Below are positions 7,769 through 15,014 of a stretch of DNA of 21,084 nt, one piece after another (positions within the stretch are counted from its first letter, which is position 1; each line of letters opens with the position of its first letter). The notes beneath the pieces are model-generated. The model saw only the letters and a list, made by a program, of their open reading frames with translations, did no database searches and was not told where the DNA came from. The position numbers were made by a program, and so were the translations under genes. The DNA is from a virus: positions 1 through 21,084 of IMG/VR virus record IMGVR_UViG_3300032073_005194; one strand, written 5' to 3'.

Positions 7769-8746
7769 TTAAAATGCGTTTGACCAATCTAAATGTCCTT
7801 TGCTATAATTTGTAACTCTATTAGCAAAGAAATCTGTATGCTGTTTACCTGCTATAACAGCATCAAACCATTTCATAGTCTTAAGTGCTCCTTTATCAAT
7901 TTCTGATGAAGGAATTATTGGTTCTAATCCTAAATCAGCCATTTTAGTATTAACTCTATGTCTAATAAAGTTTTTCAAATCTTCCTTACCTAAATTTTCC
8001 AGATCACCCATTTCAAATACTTTTTCTATAAAATTAAATTCAAGTTCTAAAGCTAAATGAGCTGCGTCTTCAATTTCTTTTACTAGTTTCTTAGTTTTAA
8101 ATTCTGGATGTTCTTTCATTAATGTTCTAAATAACCAACAGCCTGCTTCAGAGTGAAGAGATTCATCTCTTACAGACCATTCTACTATCTGACCTACTCC
8201 TTTTAATTTATTTCTCATTTTGAAAGAAAGTAAAACTGCAAAAGATGAAAATAAATTAACACCTTCTGTAAATGCTGAGAATATAGCTAGTGATTTAGCT
8301 CTACTATGCCAGTTAGGAGTACCGTCGTGGTTATCTCTAACGTCCATTAATGCTTCTATTTTAGCCATAGTAGTTTCATCTTCTAAAAACTCAGCAAAGT
8401 CGTCTAACCCTAGTTGCTCGTTTAGTAATGAGTAAGCTTCTGCATGTATAGTTTCGCTTGAACCAAGTGTTGTACCCATCATTATGATCTCAGGCTTTCT
8501 AAACCACTTAGTAACTAAAGTAGACCAGTAGTCATTTACTATAGTTTCAGTTTGTGCAAATCCTTTTAAAATTTGACCTACTACATTTTTTTCGTAATCT
8601 TTTAAATTCGATTTCCAATCAGTTACATCTTGTGCCATTGGTACTTCAGTGTGTAGCCAATGCGCTTGCTGTTGCTTTAACCAATAATCGAAAGCTTTTG
8701 GATATTCAAAAGGCTTATAAACTATTCTTTCTTTTATTATACTCAT
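7769..8746 (-). CDS. nrdB: Class I ribonucleoside-diphosphate reductase, small (beta) subunit
   Basis: A 325-residue ferritin-like radical-generating subunit partnering NrdA. The metal ligands align with E. coli NrdB by exact spacing: E67, E98, H101, E161, E195 and H198 (ETIHAEAY at 98-105; EGVNLF at 161-166; RDESLHSEAG at 193-202). The radical tyrosine is retained as Y105, four residues after H101, so this is a tyrosyl-radical type rather than a tyrosine-less variant. The first ligand is Glu rather than the Asp of E. coli. The ATG has no Shine-Dalgarno sequence, and the gene follows a candidate terminator (8778-8808), so it probably begins a transcription unit that runs through nrdA into the glycosyltransferase cassette. 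Confidence 0.96.
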   Translation of the reverse strand: MSIIKERIVYKPFEYPKAFDYWLKQQQAHWLHTEVPMAQDVTDWKSNLKDYEKNVVGQILKGFAQTETIVNDYWSTLVTKWFRKPEIIMMGTTLGSSETIHAEAYSLLNEQLGLDDFAEFLEDETTMAKIEALMDVRDNHDGTPNWHSRAKSLAIFSAFTEGVNLFSSFAVLLSFKMRNKLKGVGQIVEWSVRDESLHSEAGCWLFRTLMKEHPEFKTKKLVKEIEDAAHLALELEFNFIEKVFEMGDLENLGKEDLKNFIRHRVNTKMADLGLEPIIPSSEIDKGALKTMKWFDAVIAGKQHTDFFANRVTNYSKGHLDWSNAF

Positions 8747-8751
8747 ATATC

Positions 8752-8782
8752 TTTATATATTACTCGTTAGGTTAGACAAAAA
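8752..8782 (-). promoter_or_regulatory. Weak promoter candidate TTTTTG-N17-TATATAAA upstream of nrdB
   Basis: On the minus strand, TTTTTG (8782-8777) is followed after 17 bases by TATATAAA (8759-8752), five bases before the nrdB ATG. The TTG and spacing fit a Bacteroidota promoter, but the downstream box is a poor TAnnTTTG match, and the T-run doubles as the tail of the candidate terminator. It is listed because a start site is needed here if that terminator works. Confidence 0.25.
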
Positions 8783-8808
8783 GATCCCTGGAAGGGCTCT
8801 CCCAAGGA
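8778..8808 (-). terminator. Candidate Rho-independent terminator after the helicase gene
   Basis: Read on the minus strand, TCCTTGG (8808-8802) can pair with CCAGGGA (8791-8785), seven pairs including one G-U, around a ten-base loop that contains an alternative GGG/CCC stem. The stem is followed two bases later by a run of five T (8782-8778). It lies in the only gap of about 100 bases in the window, between the helicase gene and nrdB, where a transcript boundary makes sense. The T-run is short, so read-through is likely. Confidence 0.55.
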
Positions 8809-8853
8809 CTCTAAAATAAATATCATATATATTCATGTTTCTTGATATTATTT

Positions 8854-10200
8854 TTACTTTTTTTCAAATATTTTTGACAGAGTCGCACTATCTAAATTAA
8901 ACGTTGGTTTTGACTCGTCAGGTACTAAATCTGAAGGATCTGCTTTACCTTCGAATTCAATATGTCCATTATTAGTATCCATCTTAATGTTATATGTCAT
9001 ACCATCTTGTCCATATCTATTTTTCATAACATGAATTCTACCGGTTCCTAGTACTTTATCCTCTTTCATTCTAGATAGCGATAAACAAACATCTGCTACC
9101 ATCATCTTATCGTATGATCCTGCTGCTTTATCTCCTTCAATAACAGAATCTCTAGCACCCATTCTATTAACCTGTGAAGGTGTAAGGATAGGTATTTTTA
9201 AATCTTTAGCTAAACCTTTTGTAGCTATAAAATTATCGTCAATTTCGTCTTTACGTTCTGAGTATTTACTCTTAGATGGAGCTCTTAAGTAATCTACATA
9301 GTCAATAATAATCATATCTGGTTTATGATCCATATCTCCACATTTCTGTACGTGAGCTTTAATAGTAGATATAGATGCTCCTTTAGGTGGATATTCTTTT
9401 ACTATTAATTTACCTTTTAAATTATTTACATACGCTTGAACGTCTTTTCTATGTTTATTTATTTCGTCAATATTATACCCAGTAAAATAACAATCAAATC
9501 TTTTACCTACATAATCTTCTCCTAACTCTAAGGTATAGTAATTAACTTTATATCCTAATTGAACAGCATGTGCTGCTATTGCTACCATAGTCCAAGATTT
9601 TCCTCCTCCTGGGCTACCAAATACTATTCCTAAGTCACCTGGTCCAAAGCCTCCTTGTAATCCATCATTAAGTAGGGACCAAGGAGAAGGTATAGTAGGT
9701 CTATAATCGACTCTATATCTAGTTTCAATATCTTTGTTATATTCATGTCCTATATTTTTATCCATCCCTGCTTTAATAGCTTTTTCTACTAAACCTCTAA
9801 TACCATCAAAATCTCCTAACTTAAGTAAATCAGCAGAATTTAAAATAGCATTTTTCATCTCTTGATTTTTACAAAAATTAGTAAACTCTTCTTGAATATA
9901 ATCAAGATCATCTCGAGAAGATGCATAAGAATTTCTCAGCTCTTCTTTTAACGCTACCTGTAGTACTTCATTCTCTACTTTATGAAGCTCTACTTTAAGA
10001 ACATCCATAGTAACTATGGTATGATATTGATCAAAGTATTCTACAATCTGGGTGATAATCCACTTATGAGAATCAGCATCAAAATAATCCGGATACAGTA
10101 CATCTCTAACGTTAAGTAGGAATTTTTTATCAGTAAGTAATGACCCTAGCACTTTTAATTGAAATGCTTTACCGTACTGTTGAAGACTTTTTAATGTCAT
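8854..10200 (-). CDS. dnaB: Replicative DNA helicase, DnaB/T4 gp41 type
   Basis: A 448-residue hexameric 5'-3' helicase that unwinds DNA at the phage fork. The N-terminal 150 residues form the helical DnaB-type domain (YGKAFQLKVLGSLL onward). The RecA-like motor has Walker A GSPGGGKS at 195-202, Walker B MIIIDYVDYL at 296-305, the sensor PSQVNRMG at 341-348 and the arginine-finger region MKNRYGQDG at 392-400. Length matches DnaB and T4 gp41 (about 450-475). There is no primase domain and no primase gene in this window, so priming must come from elsewhere. The start follows the nuclease gene stop by six bases with no Shine-Dalgarno sequence. It is the last gene of the replication block before the candidate terminator. 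Confidence 0.95.
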   Translation of the reverse strand: MTLKSLQQYGKAFQLKVLGSLLTDKKFLLNVRDVLYPDYFDADSHKWIITQIVEYFDQYHTIVTMDVLKVELHKVENEVLQVALKEELRNSYASSRDDLDYIQEEFTNFCKNQEMKNAILNSADLLKLGDFDGIRGLVEKAIKAGMDKNIGHEYNKDIETRYRVDYRPTIPSPWSLLNDGLQGGFGPGDLGIVFGSPGGGKSWTMVAIAAHAVQLGYKVNYYTLELGEDYVGKRFDCYFTGYNIDEINKHRKDVQAYVNNLKGKLIVKEYPPKGASISTIKAHVQKCGDMDHKPDMIIIDYVDYLRAPSKSKYSERKDEIDDNFIATKGLAKDLKIPILTPSQVNRMGARDSVIEGDKAAGSYDKMMVADVCLSLSRMKEDKVLGTGRIHVMKNRYGQDGMTYNIKMDTNNGHIEFEGKADPSDLVPDESKPTFNLDSATLSKIFEKK

Positions 10201-10206
10201 AATAAC

Positions 10207-11226
10207 CTATTTTTTAAAAACCGTTAAACCCCTAAAGTTTTCTAGCCAACCTTCAGTATTTTTCGTTACACCCTCTATTCTATCAGAATCTAATAGATGT
10301 AAAAATGCTCCTGCTTGAAGATCAGGTACGCCACTTTTTATAATATCTAATATAGTATTTTTTTCTCTATTATCCAACACACTTTCATGTAAATTCATCA
10401 ATTTAAAATTAGTTTCTACTTTATCCCATTGATGAATAATTTTAGAGAATATTTTTTTACCTTCTAGATTTTTTTCACATATCTCAAATATGTAATCTAA
10501 TGTAGTGTTTGGTTTGTCTACTATATCAGGAAATTCAGATACTATAGTTTTTATACCCAAACCTTTCACTCCGCTTAAACCATCAGAATTATCTCCTAGT
10601 AATGCTTTTACTACATTATAATTCCCTGGTATTACTTTTATTTCTTCTTTAGTATTTTTTTCAGTATATACTTTTTTCTTTACAGGAGCATATACTTCTA
10701 CATGCTTATTTATCATCTGTAAAAAATCTTTATCTGAGGAAATAATGGTTAATTTCTTTTTATTATTAGTAGCTTCTTGAGCTAAGTAAGCTATAATATC
10801 ATCAGCCTCTAATTTTTCCATCATAATTTGATGTATTGGAAGGCATTCAAGATAGTCTTTTGTTCTAAATAATTGTCCTACTAGTGCTTCAGTTTCTTCT
10901 TGTTTAGTATCGTATAATCCCCAATGTGTAATTCTAGTATTAGCTCTATGAGCTTTATAATTAGGGTCTATATTTTGACGATTTCCGGAACCTCCTTTAC
11001 CGTCCCATACTATTATTACTCTAGTAGGATCAAATATTCTAGTAACATATCCTAAAGATCGCAAAAAGCCAACTAGGCCTCCAATATGGTGACCTGTTGG
11101 ACTCATTGCTTTGAGCAGGGAAAAGCTACGAATTAACATATTCATAGCATCGATCACCATAATGTGATCATTTAGCTCTCGGGGTGGGGTCTGCTTTAAG
11201 TTCTTTAGTATTTTATCGTATGCCAC
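10207..11226 (-). CDS. 5'-3' exonuclease / RNase H of the FEN family (T4 Rnh-like)
   Basis: A 339-residue structure-specific 5' nuclease, expected to remove RNA primers and 5' flaps from lagging-strand fragments. The acidic metal-site motifs are in order: VIDAMN with D26, VWDGKGG with D75, the helical-arch YKAHR at 90-94, LEADD at 139-143, SSDKDF at 163-168, and GDNSDGLSGVKGLGIKT at 211-227, the helix-three-turn-helix DNA-binding element. The start is GTG at 11226-11224, sharing one base with the uvsX stop (TAGTG); there is no ATG nearby in frame that keeps the first motif in its normal place. Since the polymerase at 13640-14965 has no 5' nuclease domain, this gene probably supplies that Pol I activity as a separate protein. 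Confidence 0.92.
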   Translation of the reverse strand: MAYDKILKNLKQTPPRELNDHIMVIDAMNMLIRSFSLLKAMSPTGHHIGGLVGFLRSLGYVTRIFDPTRVIIVWDGKGGSGNRQNIDPNYKAHRANTRITHWGLYDTKQEETEALVGQLFRTKDYLECLPIHQIMMEKLEADDIIAYLAQEATNNKKKLTIISSDKDFLQMINKHVEVYAPVKKKVYTEKNTKEEIKVIPGNYNVVKALLGDNSDGLSGVKGLGIKTIVSEFPDIVDKPNTTLDYIFEICEKNLEGKKIFSKIIHQWDKVETNFKLMNLHESVLDNREKNTILDIIKSGVPDLQAGAFLHLLDSDRIEGVTKNTEGWLENFRGLTVFKK

Positions 11227-12299
11227 TAGTCTAGTAAATTAGTAGTGATTTTCTCTTCTTCTAAATCTCCTTCTTCAACTAGATCGAAATCTAAGCTACC
11301 AACTAATTTTAACCAGTGTTCTTTATGAGCATCTCTATACTTATCTATAGCTTTCTTATCGTCTGCTATAAAACCATGTTGCGTCATAACTATTCTACCT
11401 CTAGACTGTACTCCTCCAATATGATTCTTTTCTATCTGGACGTTAGTTCTTTTAGCAAACTCTACTTGCATACCATTTTTAATAGCTTTGATTTTAGACG
11501 TACCTGGATTAGTAATATTACCAAAGGTAACTACTAAGGTTGCATCATACCACATAGACATACCCCCTTTATTTTGTAATTTAGGCATACCCATAGGGTG
11601 CTCTGGTTTCATAGTCCATACTTTATTAATTGCTACTAAAGTATTTGTATAAGGAGAATTTTCTTTCCTAGATAAAAGAATCTTTTGATTTAAGTTATTT
11701 CCAAACTGAGTAGACATAGCTCCTGCATTCCATTCGTTATTATTCTTATTAGAACGAACTGATAAATCACAAGGAACAGAGCCAATAGAGTCCCATAAGA
11801 AGCACATATCAAAAGGAAGATTTCCTTTCGCCTGTTCATCCAAAAGATCTGCTATATATACTGCTACATCTTCTATAGTATTCAAAACACCTCTATCAGC
11901 ATATAAAAAATGACCTTCATAATCAGTGATAGTACCGTTTGCATCAGTTACTTCGCTAACTTCTAGTCCCATTTCTTTAGCATGTTCCCATGACCACTTC
12001 ATCTCAGTAATAATAAAGACTGGGAGAATGCCCAATTTCTGAGCACTCACCGCAGCTTCAATTAGGGCAGTTGTTTTGCCCGTATCACTATGTCCTCTTA
12101 AAAGAGAAATGTGACCGGTAGGTATACCGGGTAGGGAAGTAATATCTTGAAAAGCTTTAGATAAAGGTATCCAACCTTGTTCTTTAAACTTTACAGAAGA
12201 GTTTGAAAACCCTTTCTTTTTCTTAAAATTGCTTAAGTTGAACGACTTACGTACTGCAGAGGTCGCTCTTGCTTTTACTTCTTCTTTCTTTTTTGCCAT
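11226..12299 (-). CDS. uvsX: UvsX/RecA-type recombinase
   Basis: A 357-residue strand-exchange ATPase for recombination-dependent replication and repair. The core has Walker A GHSDTGKT at 69-76, the catalytic Glu region ITEM at 97-100 and Walker B MCFLWDSIGS at 165-174, followed by a region fitting DNA-binding loop L1/L2 (NEWNAGAMSTQFGNN around 188-202). The first 40 residues are strongly basic (KKKEE, KKKKGF), and the C-terminus is acidic (EEGDLEEEK), a layout seen in RecA-like proteins. Length is close to T4 UvsX (about 390). It sits two bases downstream of ssb and overlaps the 5' nuclease by one base, so all three probably share the ssb promoter at 13137-13170. Confidence 0.93.
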   Translation of the reverse strand: MAKKKEEVKARATSAVRKSFNLSNFKKKKGFSNSSVKFKEQGWIPLSKAFQDITSLPGIPTGHISLLRGHSDTGKTTALIEAAVSAQKLGILPVFIITEMKWSWEHAKEMGLEVSEVTDANGTITDYEGHFLYADRGVLNTIEDVAVYIADLLDEQAKGNLPFDMCFLWDSIGSVPCDLSVRSNKNNNEWNAGAMSTQFGNNLNQKILLSRKENSPYTNTLVAINKVWTMKPEHPMGMPKLQNKGGMSMWYDATLVVTFGNITNPGTSKIKAIKNGMQVEFAKRTNVQIEKNHIGGVQSRGRIVMTQHGFIADDKKAIDKYRDAHKEHWLKLVGSLDFDLVEEGDLEEEKITTNLLD

Positions 12300-12301
12300 T
12301 T

Positions 12302-13105
12302 TTACTCGTTAAATAGGTCATCAAATTTACTAACTGTGTCTTTGTTGCCAGCGGTAGCTGTTTCCAAAGTAAAGTCAGTCTTTTGAGGACTTCCTGAGCT
12401 TTCTGGCTTGCTTGATTCCGAACCTGCTACTGGAGTATTCTCTTCTGCTGATCCAGGATTCAAATAATTCTGAAGTTGTTTTTTAATAAAATCATAATCG
12501 TATTGAGAATGAACCTCTACCGGATTAGGTTGAGTTTTAATCCAAGAATCAACTAAATCATTATTATCTGATAAAGGTGATTGTTTTGGTTTAATTCTAA
12601 CCGAAGTAGTAGGGTAAGGGTTACCTTGTTGTTGTTCAACAATCATATCCCAACCATTGATTACATCAGTAAAATCACCTACATCTTCATCTTCAGCTAA
12701 TGCTAATAATGCTTTGTAAATGGTAATACCAAATCCCCATAACCTTACACCTTTATCTTCTTCACCTCTTACTATAACAGGTGCGAAAATTCTAGTCTTA
12801 GGGTTAAGTTTCCCTGCTAATGACCAATTATCCTTATCCGAAGTCTTTTTAAGCTCCTTTACAAACTCTTCTATAGGGTCTTGCTTACCGAAATTCGATA
12901 AAGCTACCATTGGGTACTTCCCTATACCGTAATGAAACTTTAACTCTTTAAAAGGAAAAGTGGGATCAAAAGCCGATGGAACAATTCTTACTGTCTGTTT
13001 ACCTAATTCAGGTCTCCAGAAGATTTTTGTGTAATCAGTTTTCTCTTGTTGCTGATTACCGTTGTTTAAGGCGTCTAATTTTGCCTTGATCGCATTTAAA
13101 TCCAT
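12302..13105 (-). CDS. ssb: Single-stranded DNA-binding protein, T4 gp32-like
   Basis: A 267-residue protein with the layout of T4 gp32. It has a short basic/polar N-terminus for cooperativity, an OB-fold core beginning FWRPELGKQTVRIVPSAFD at 29-47 (a recurrent signature in gp32-like proteins of phages), and a low-complexity Ser/Pro/Glu linker (about 222-245) leading to an acidic tip, SKFDDLFNE, typical of SSBs that dock replication partners. Unlike T4 gp32 it contains no cysteines, so the zinc-binding subdomain is absent. It heads a tightly packed ssb-uvsX-nuclease-helicase block and has its own promoter-like element with a leader of about 29 bases after the TATATTAT box region. Gp32-type SSBs are abundant, so a strong promoter is sensible. 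Confidence 0.85.
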   Translation of the reverse strand: MDLNAIKAKLDALNNGNQQQEKTDYTKIFWRPELGKQTVRIVPSAFDPTFPFKELKFHYGIGKYPMVALSNFGKQDPIEEFVKELKKTSDKDNWSLAGKLNPKTRIFAPVIVRGEEDKGVRLWGFGITIYKALLALAEDEDVGDFTDVINGWDMIVEQQQGNPYPTTSVRIKPKQSPLSDNNDLVDSWIKTQPNPVEVHSQYDYDFIKKQLQNYLNPGSAEENTPVAGSESSKPESSGSPQKTDFTLETATAGNKDTVSKFDDLFNE

Positions 13106-13136
13106 AATATAACTTATTTTAATTATAACGTTTAAT

Positions 13137-13170
13137 ATAATATAGGTAATAATATTCTATTATCCAACTA
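13137..13170 (-). promoter_or_regulatory. Promoter-like element TAGTTG-N20-TATATTAT upstream of ssb
   Basis: On the minus strand, TAGTTG (13170-13165) precedes TATATTAT (13144-13137) by exactly 20 bases. The TAG of the upper block is the stop codon of the 149-residue gene. The longer string CTATATTATAT is identical to that before the thioredoxin gene. The spacer contains ATAATA-GAA-TATTAT (13149-13163), an inverted repeat. This copy leaves about 30 bases before the ssb ATG, the most conventional promoter geometry of the three. Confidence 0.7.
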
Positions 13171-13617
13171 TATCTCTAAAATTTTGTATAATTTTGTGTT
13201 TATTCTTTTGAGATCTGGACCTTTGGTAAGAAGTATACAATTTCTGTAATCTGTCCAGGTTACTTTATAGGTAGTATCTAAGACTCCTCCATTTAATTCT
13301 TTAATTAAAGTATTTAAAGCATTAATAGTATATAGAGTATTAGATTCTTTCTTTCTATGGACTAGAATTGTATTTTCTAAAAAAGCTCCTACATTGCCAA
13401 AATCAACATTATAAGTACAAATATATTCATCTTGACTCTTAGAGTAAAGAACGAATATTTTATTATAAATTATCTTATAACGTTCTTGAATTTGTTCAAG
13501 TACGCTCTCAAGCGAATCTTCTGTAGCAAAAGTACAGAACAGTTTATTACTCATATCTTCGTTTAAATATAAAGGTTCTAAATCGTAATCGAACCTGGAG
13601 GCTATAACATTTGCCAT
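13168..13617 (-). CDS. Hypothetical protein between polymerase and ssb
   Basis: A 149-residue protein that I do not recognise. It begins MANVIASRFDYDLEPLYLNE and has alternating hydrophobic strands (IFVLYSKSQDEYICTY) and a C-terminal half with NALNTLIKELNGG at about 106-118, then VTWTDYRNCILL and a basic end, DLKRINTKLYKILEI. There is no signal peptide, membrane helix, nucleotide-binding loop or clustered cysteine/histidine motif. Its position between a divergent polymerase and ssb suggests a replication or regulatory role, for example an accessory subunit or translational regulator, but that rests on location only. A TATATAAA string abuts its ATG. Confidence 0.65.
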   Translation of the reverse strand: MANVIASRFDYDLEPLYLNEDMSNKLFCTFATEDSLESVLEQIQERYKIIYNKIFVLYSKSQDEYICTYNVDFGNVGAFLENTILVHRKKESNTLYTINALNTLIKELNGGVLDTTYKVTWTDYRNCILLTKGPDLKRINTKLYKILEI

Positions 13618-13647
13618 TTTATATAAATATTAAACTGTTTTACAAAA
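13618..13647 (-). promoter_or_regulatory. Weak promoter candidate TTTTG-N17-TATATAAA before the 149-residue gene
   Basis: On the minus strand, TTTTG (13647-13643) and TATATAAA (13625-13618) are 17 bases apart, matching the arrangement upstream of nrdB. The box touches the ATG at 13617, so any transcript would begin at or inside the start codon. This makes a functional promoter for the full-length protein doubtful. The same AT-rich string might instead help an unstructured translation start. Confidence 0.2.
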
Positions 13648-14965
13648 CTAAATTATTGGAATATTTAAACTTTATTGGGTATTTTTTACCTTCTTCTAGT
13701 ATATTTTTAATATCCTCTAAAGTTTCTTTTCCATCTTCTTTACAAAAATCAAATAAAATAGCATCATACGTGTATAAAACTATTTTTGATTTCTTATCTC
13801 TTAAGTACTTGAGTACTTCTTTTAATATAAGTATATTTCTTGAAGTTTCCAACGATTGCATAACATAATTCATTAATTTCTGTGGATGCATGTCTTTTAA
13901 CTTAGTAGTAAAGGGTTTTTCACTAATAGGAGCTTTTATTTCTCCTTTCTTTTCAAACTCTTTCCATAAATCTTGAATAAACTTATTTATTTTTACAAAA
14001 ACATCTAAAGATGCATGCTCTTCTGGTATCTTACCGTAGATAGCTTGAAAATTTATTTGTTTAGCTTTACTGTATTCATCATCTGTAATTTCTTCTTTAC
14101 CAAAGTATAACTTTGCTAACTGCTTATGAGCGGATTCATTAGTAAGTGGGTGATTAATCTGTTCGCAAAGTAGTCGCAAGTGGTAACCGTCAAAGTCAAA
14201 CTCTACAAAGTAATCGTTTTGCGGTTTAAAGGTTTTTCTATGCTTTTCAGAGTGAGGGATAGCAGCGTAATTAACACTATTATATGAATTAGTAGGTCTA
14301 GATGTAACATTATACAGGTTGTAGTAGGTCAGAACTGTGTTATTAACAGTATTGTATAAAGGATTTCGAGGTTTAAATAATTCATTATAAGCTTCATAAT
14401 AAACTCCTAATCCAGTTTGCTCGATTAAATAGAAAACATTAATACCGGTTATATTATAAAAATCGAATCCGGTAGGTATTTTATATTTTACTATAGCTTT
14501 AACTTGATCGTATAGTTTTTCACAAGATTCATATAACTTAGTAATAGGAATTAATTTATTTATTTCTACAAAGTCTCTATTTTTATGGTAGAAATAGTTT
14601 AAAGTAGAATTTTCTTTAGAGTATTCTAACCTTTCAAATTTCGTCATTGAATATAGTAAAGAAAGATCAATTGCTCCCTGTATATTAAAGTGATATAGCA
14701 ATTCTTTCTTATCAACTGTATAAAGAGTACTAAACTCCTGTAGAAGTTTGTAGACACGTTCTTTAGTAACATTTAAGCCTTCATCATGATCTATAGGAAT
14801 GATAAAACCATGTTTACTATTAACTGGTCTTAAGTAAACTGCTATAGTACTTGCTAATTTAGGATGGTAATTATCGTTAGAAGATATAATATGAACAAAA
14901 GCTCCGAATCTAGCTAAGTTTTTTAAACGCTCTAACTGATATTCTGTTTCTGATATGTAAAACAC
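13640..14965 (-). CDS. polA: Divergent family A (Pol I-like) DNA polymerase
   Basis: A 441-residue polymerase with family A motifs in order. Motif A is VEFDFDGYHLR (254-264) with catalytic D257; motif B is KAKQINFQAIYG (300-311), aligning with Taq K663, F667 and Y671; motif C is LYTYDAILFDF (397-407) with catalytic D401. Several usual residues differ: the steric-gate Glu of motif A is H262, the motif B Arg corresponding to Taq R659 is Y298, and the HDE of motif C is YDA. The N-terminal region keeps remnants of the 3'-5' exonuclease fold (GFIIPIDHDEG at 53-63; LLYHFNIQGAIDLSLL at 89-104) but shows no DxE start motif, so proofreading is probably lost. No 5' nuclease domain is present. The start is GTG at 14965-14963, eight bases after an AAGG; an in-frame stop lies just upstream. 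T4 itself uses a family B enzyme here. Confidence 0.85.
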   Translation of the reverse strand: MFYISETEYQLERLKNLARFGAFVHIISSNDNYHPKLASTIAVYLRPVNSKHGFIIPIDHDEGLNVTKERVYKLLQEFSTLYTVDKKELLYHFNIQGAIDLSLLYSMTKFERLEYSKENSTLNYFYHKNRDFVEINKLIPITKLYESCEKLYDQVKAIVKYKIPTGFDFYNITGINVFYLIEQTGLGVYYEAYNELFKPRNPLYNTVNNTVLTYYNLYNVTSRPTNSYNSVNYAAIPHSEKHRKTFKPQNDYFVEFDFDGYHLRLLCEQINHPLTNESAHKQLAKLYFGKEEITDDEYSKAKQINFQAIYGKIPEEHASLDVFVKINKFIQDLWKEFEKKGEIKAPISEKPFTTKLKDMHPQKLMNYVMQSLETSRNILILKEVLKYLRDKKSKIVLYTYDAILFDFCKEDGKETLEDIKNILEEGKKYPIKFKYSNNLVL

Positions 14966-14980
14966 TCTATAACCTTTTTA

Positions 14981-15014
14981 ATAATATAAGTAATTTATTT
15001 TAAATTACCAACTA
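14981..15014 (-). promoter_or_regulatory. Promoter-like element TAGTTG-N20-TATATTAT upstream of the polymerase gene
   Basis: On the minus strand, TAGTTG (15014-15009, starting with the stop codon of the 199-residue gene) and TATATTAT (14988-14981) are exactly 20 bases apart, as in the copies before ssb and the thioredoxin gene. The spacer is almost filled by an inverted repeat, GTAATTTA-AAA-TAAATTAC (14990-15008), which might be an operator or simply AT-rich symmetry. This element marks the border between the tail genes and the replication genes. Confidence 0.7.

Noticed and set aside
13611-13868. Plus-strand open frame of 85 codons overlapping the polymerase end
   Set aside because: It is antisense to the polymerase motif C region, is rich in Phe/Ser/Leu as expected for the shadow of an AT-rich gene, and has no supporting upstream signal.
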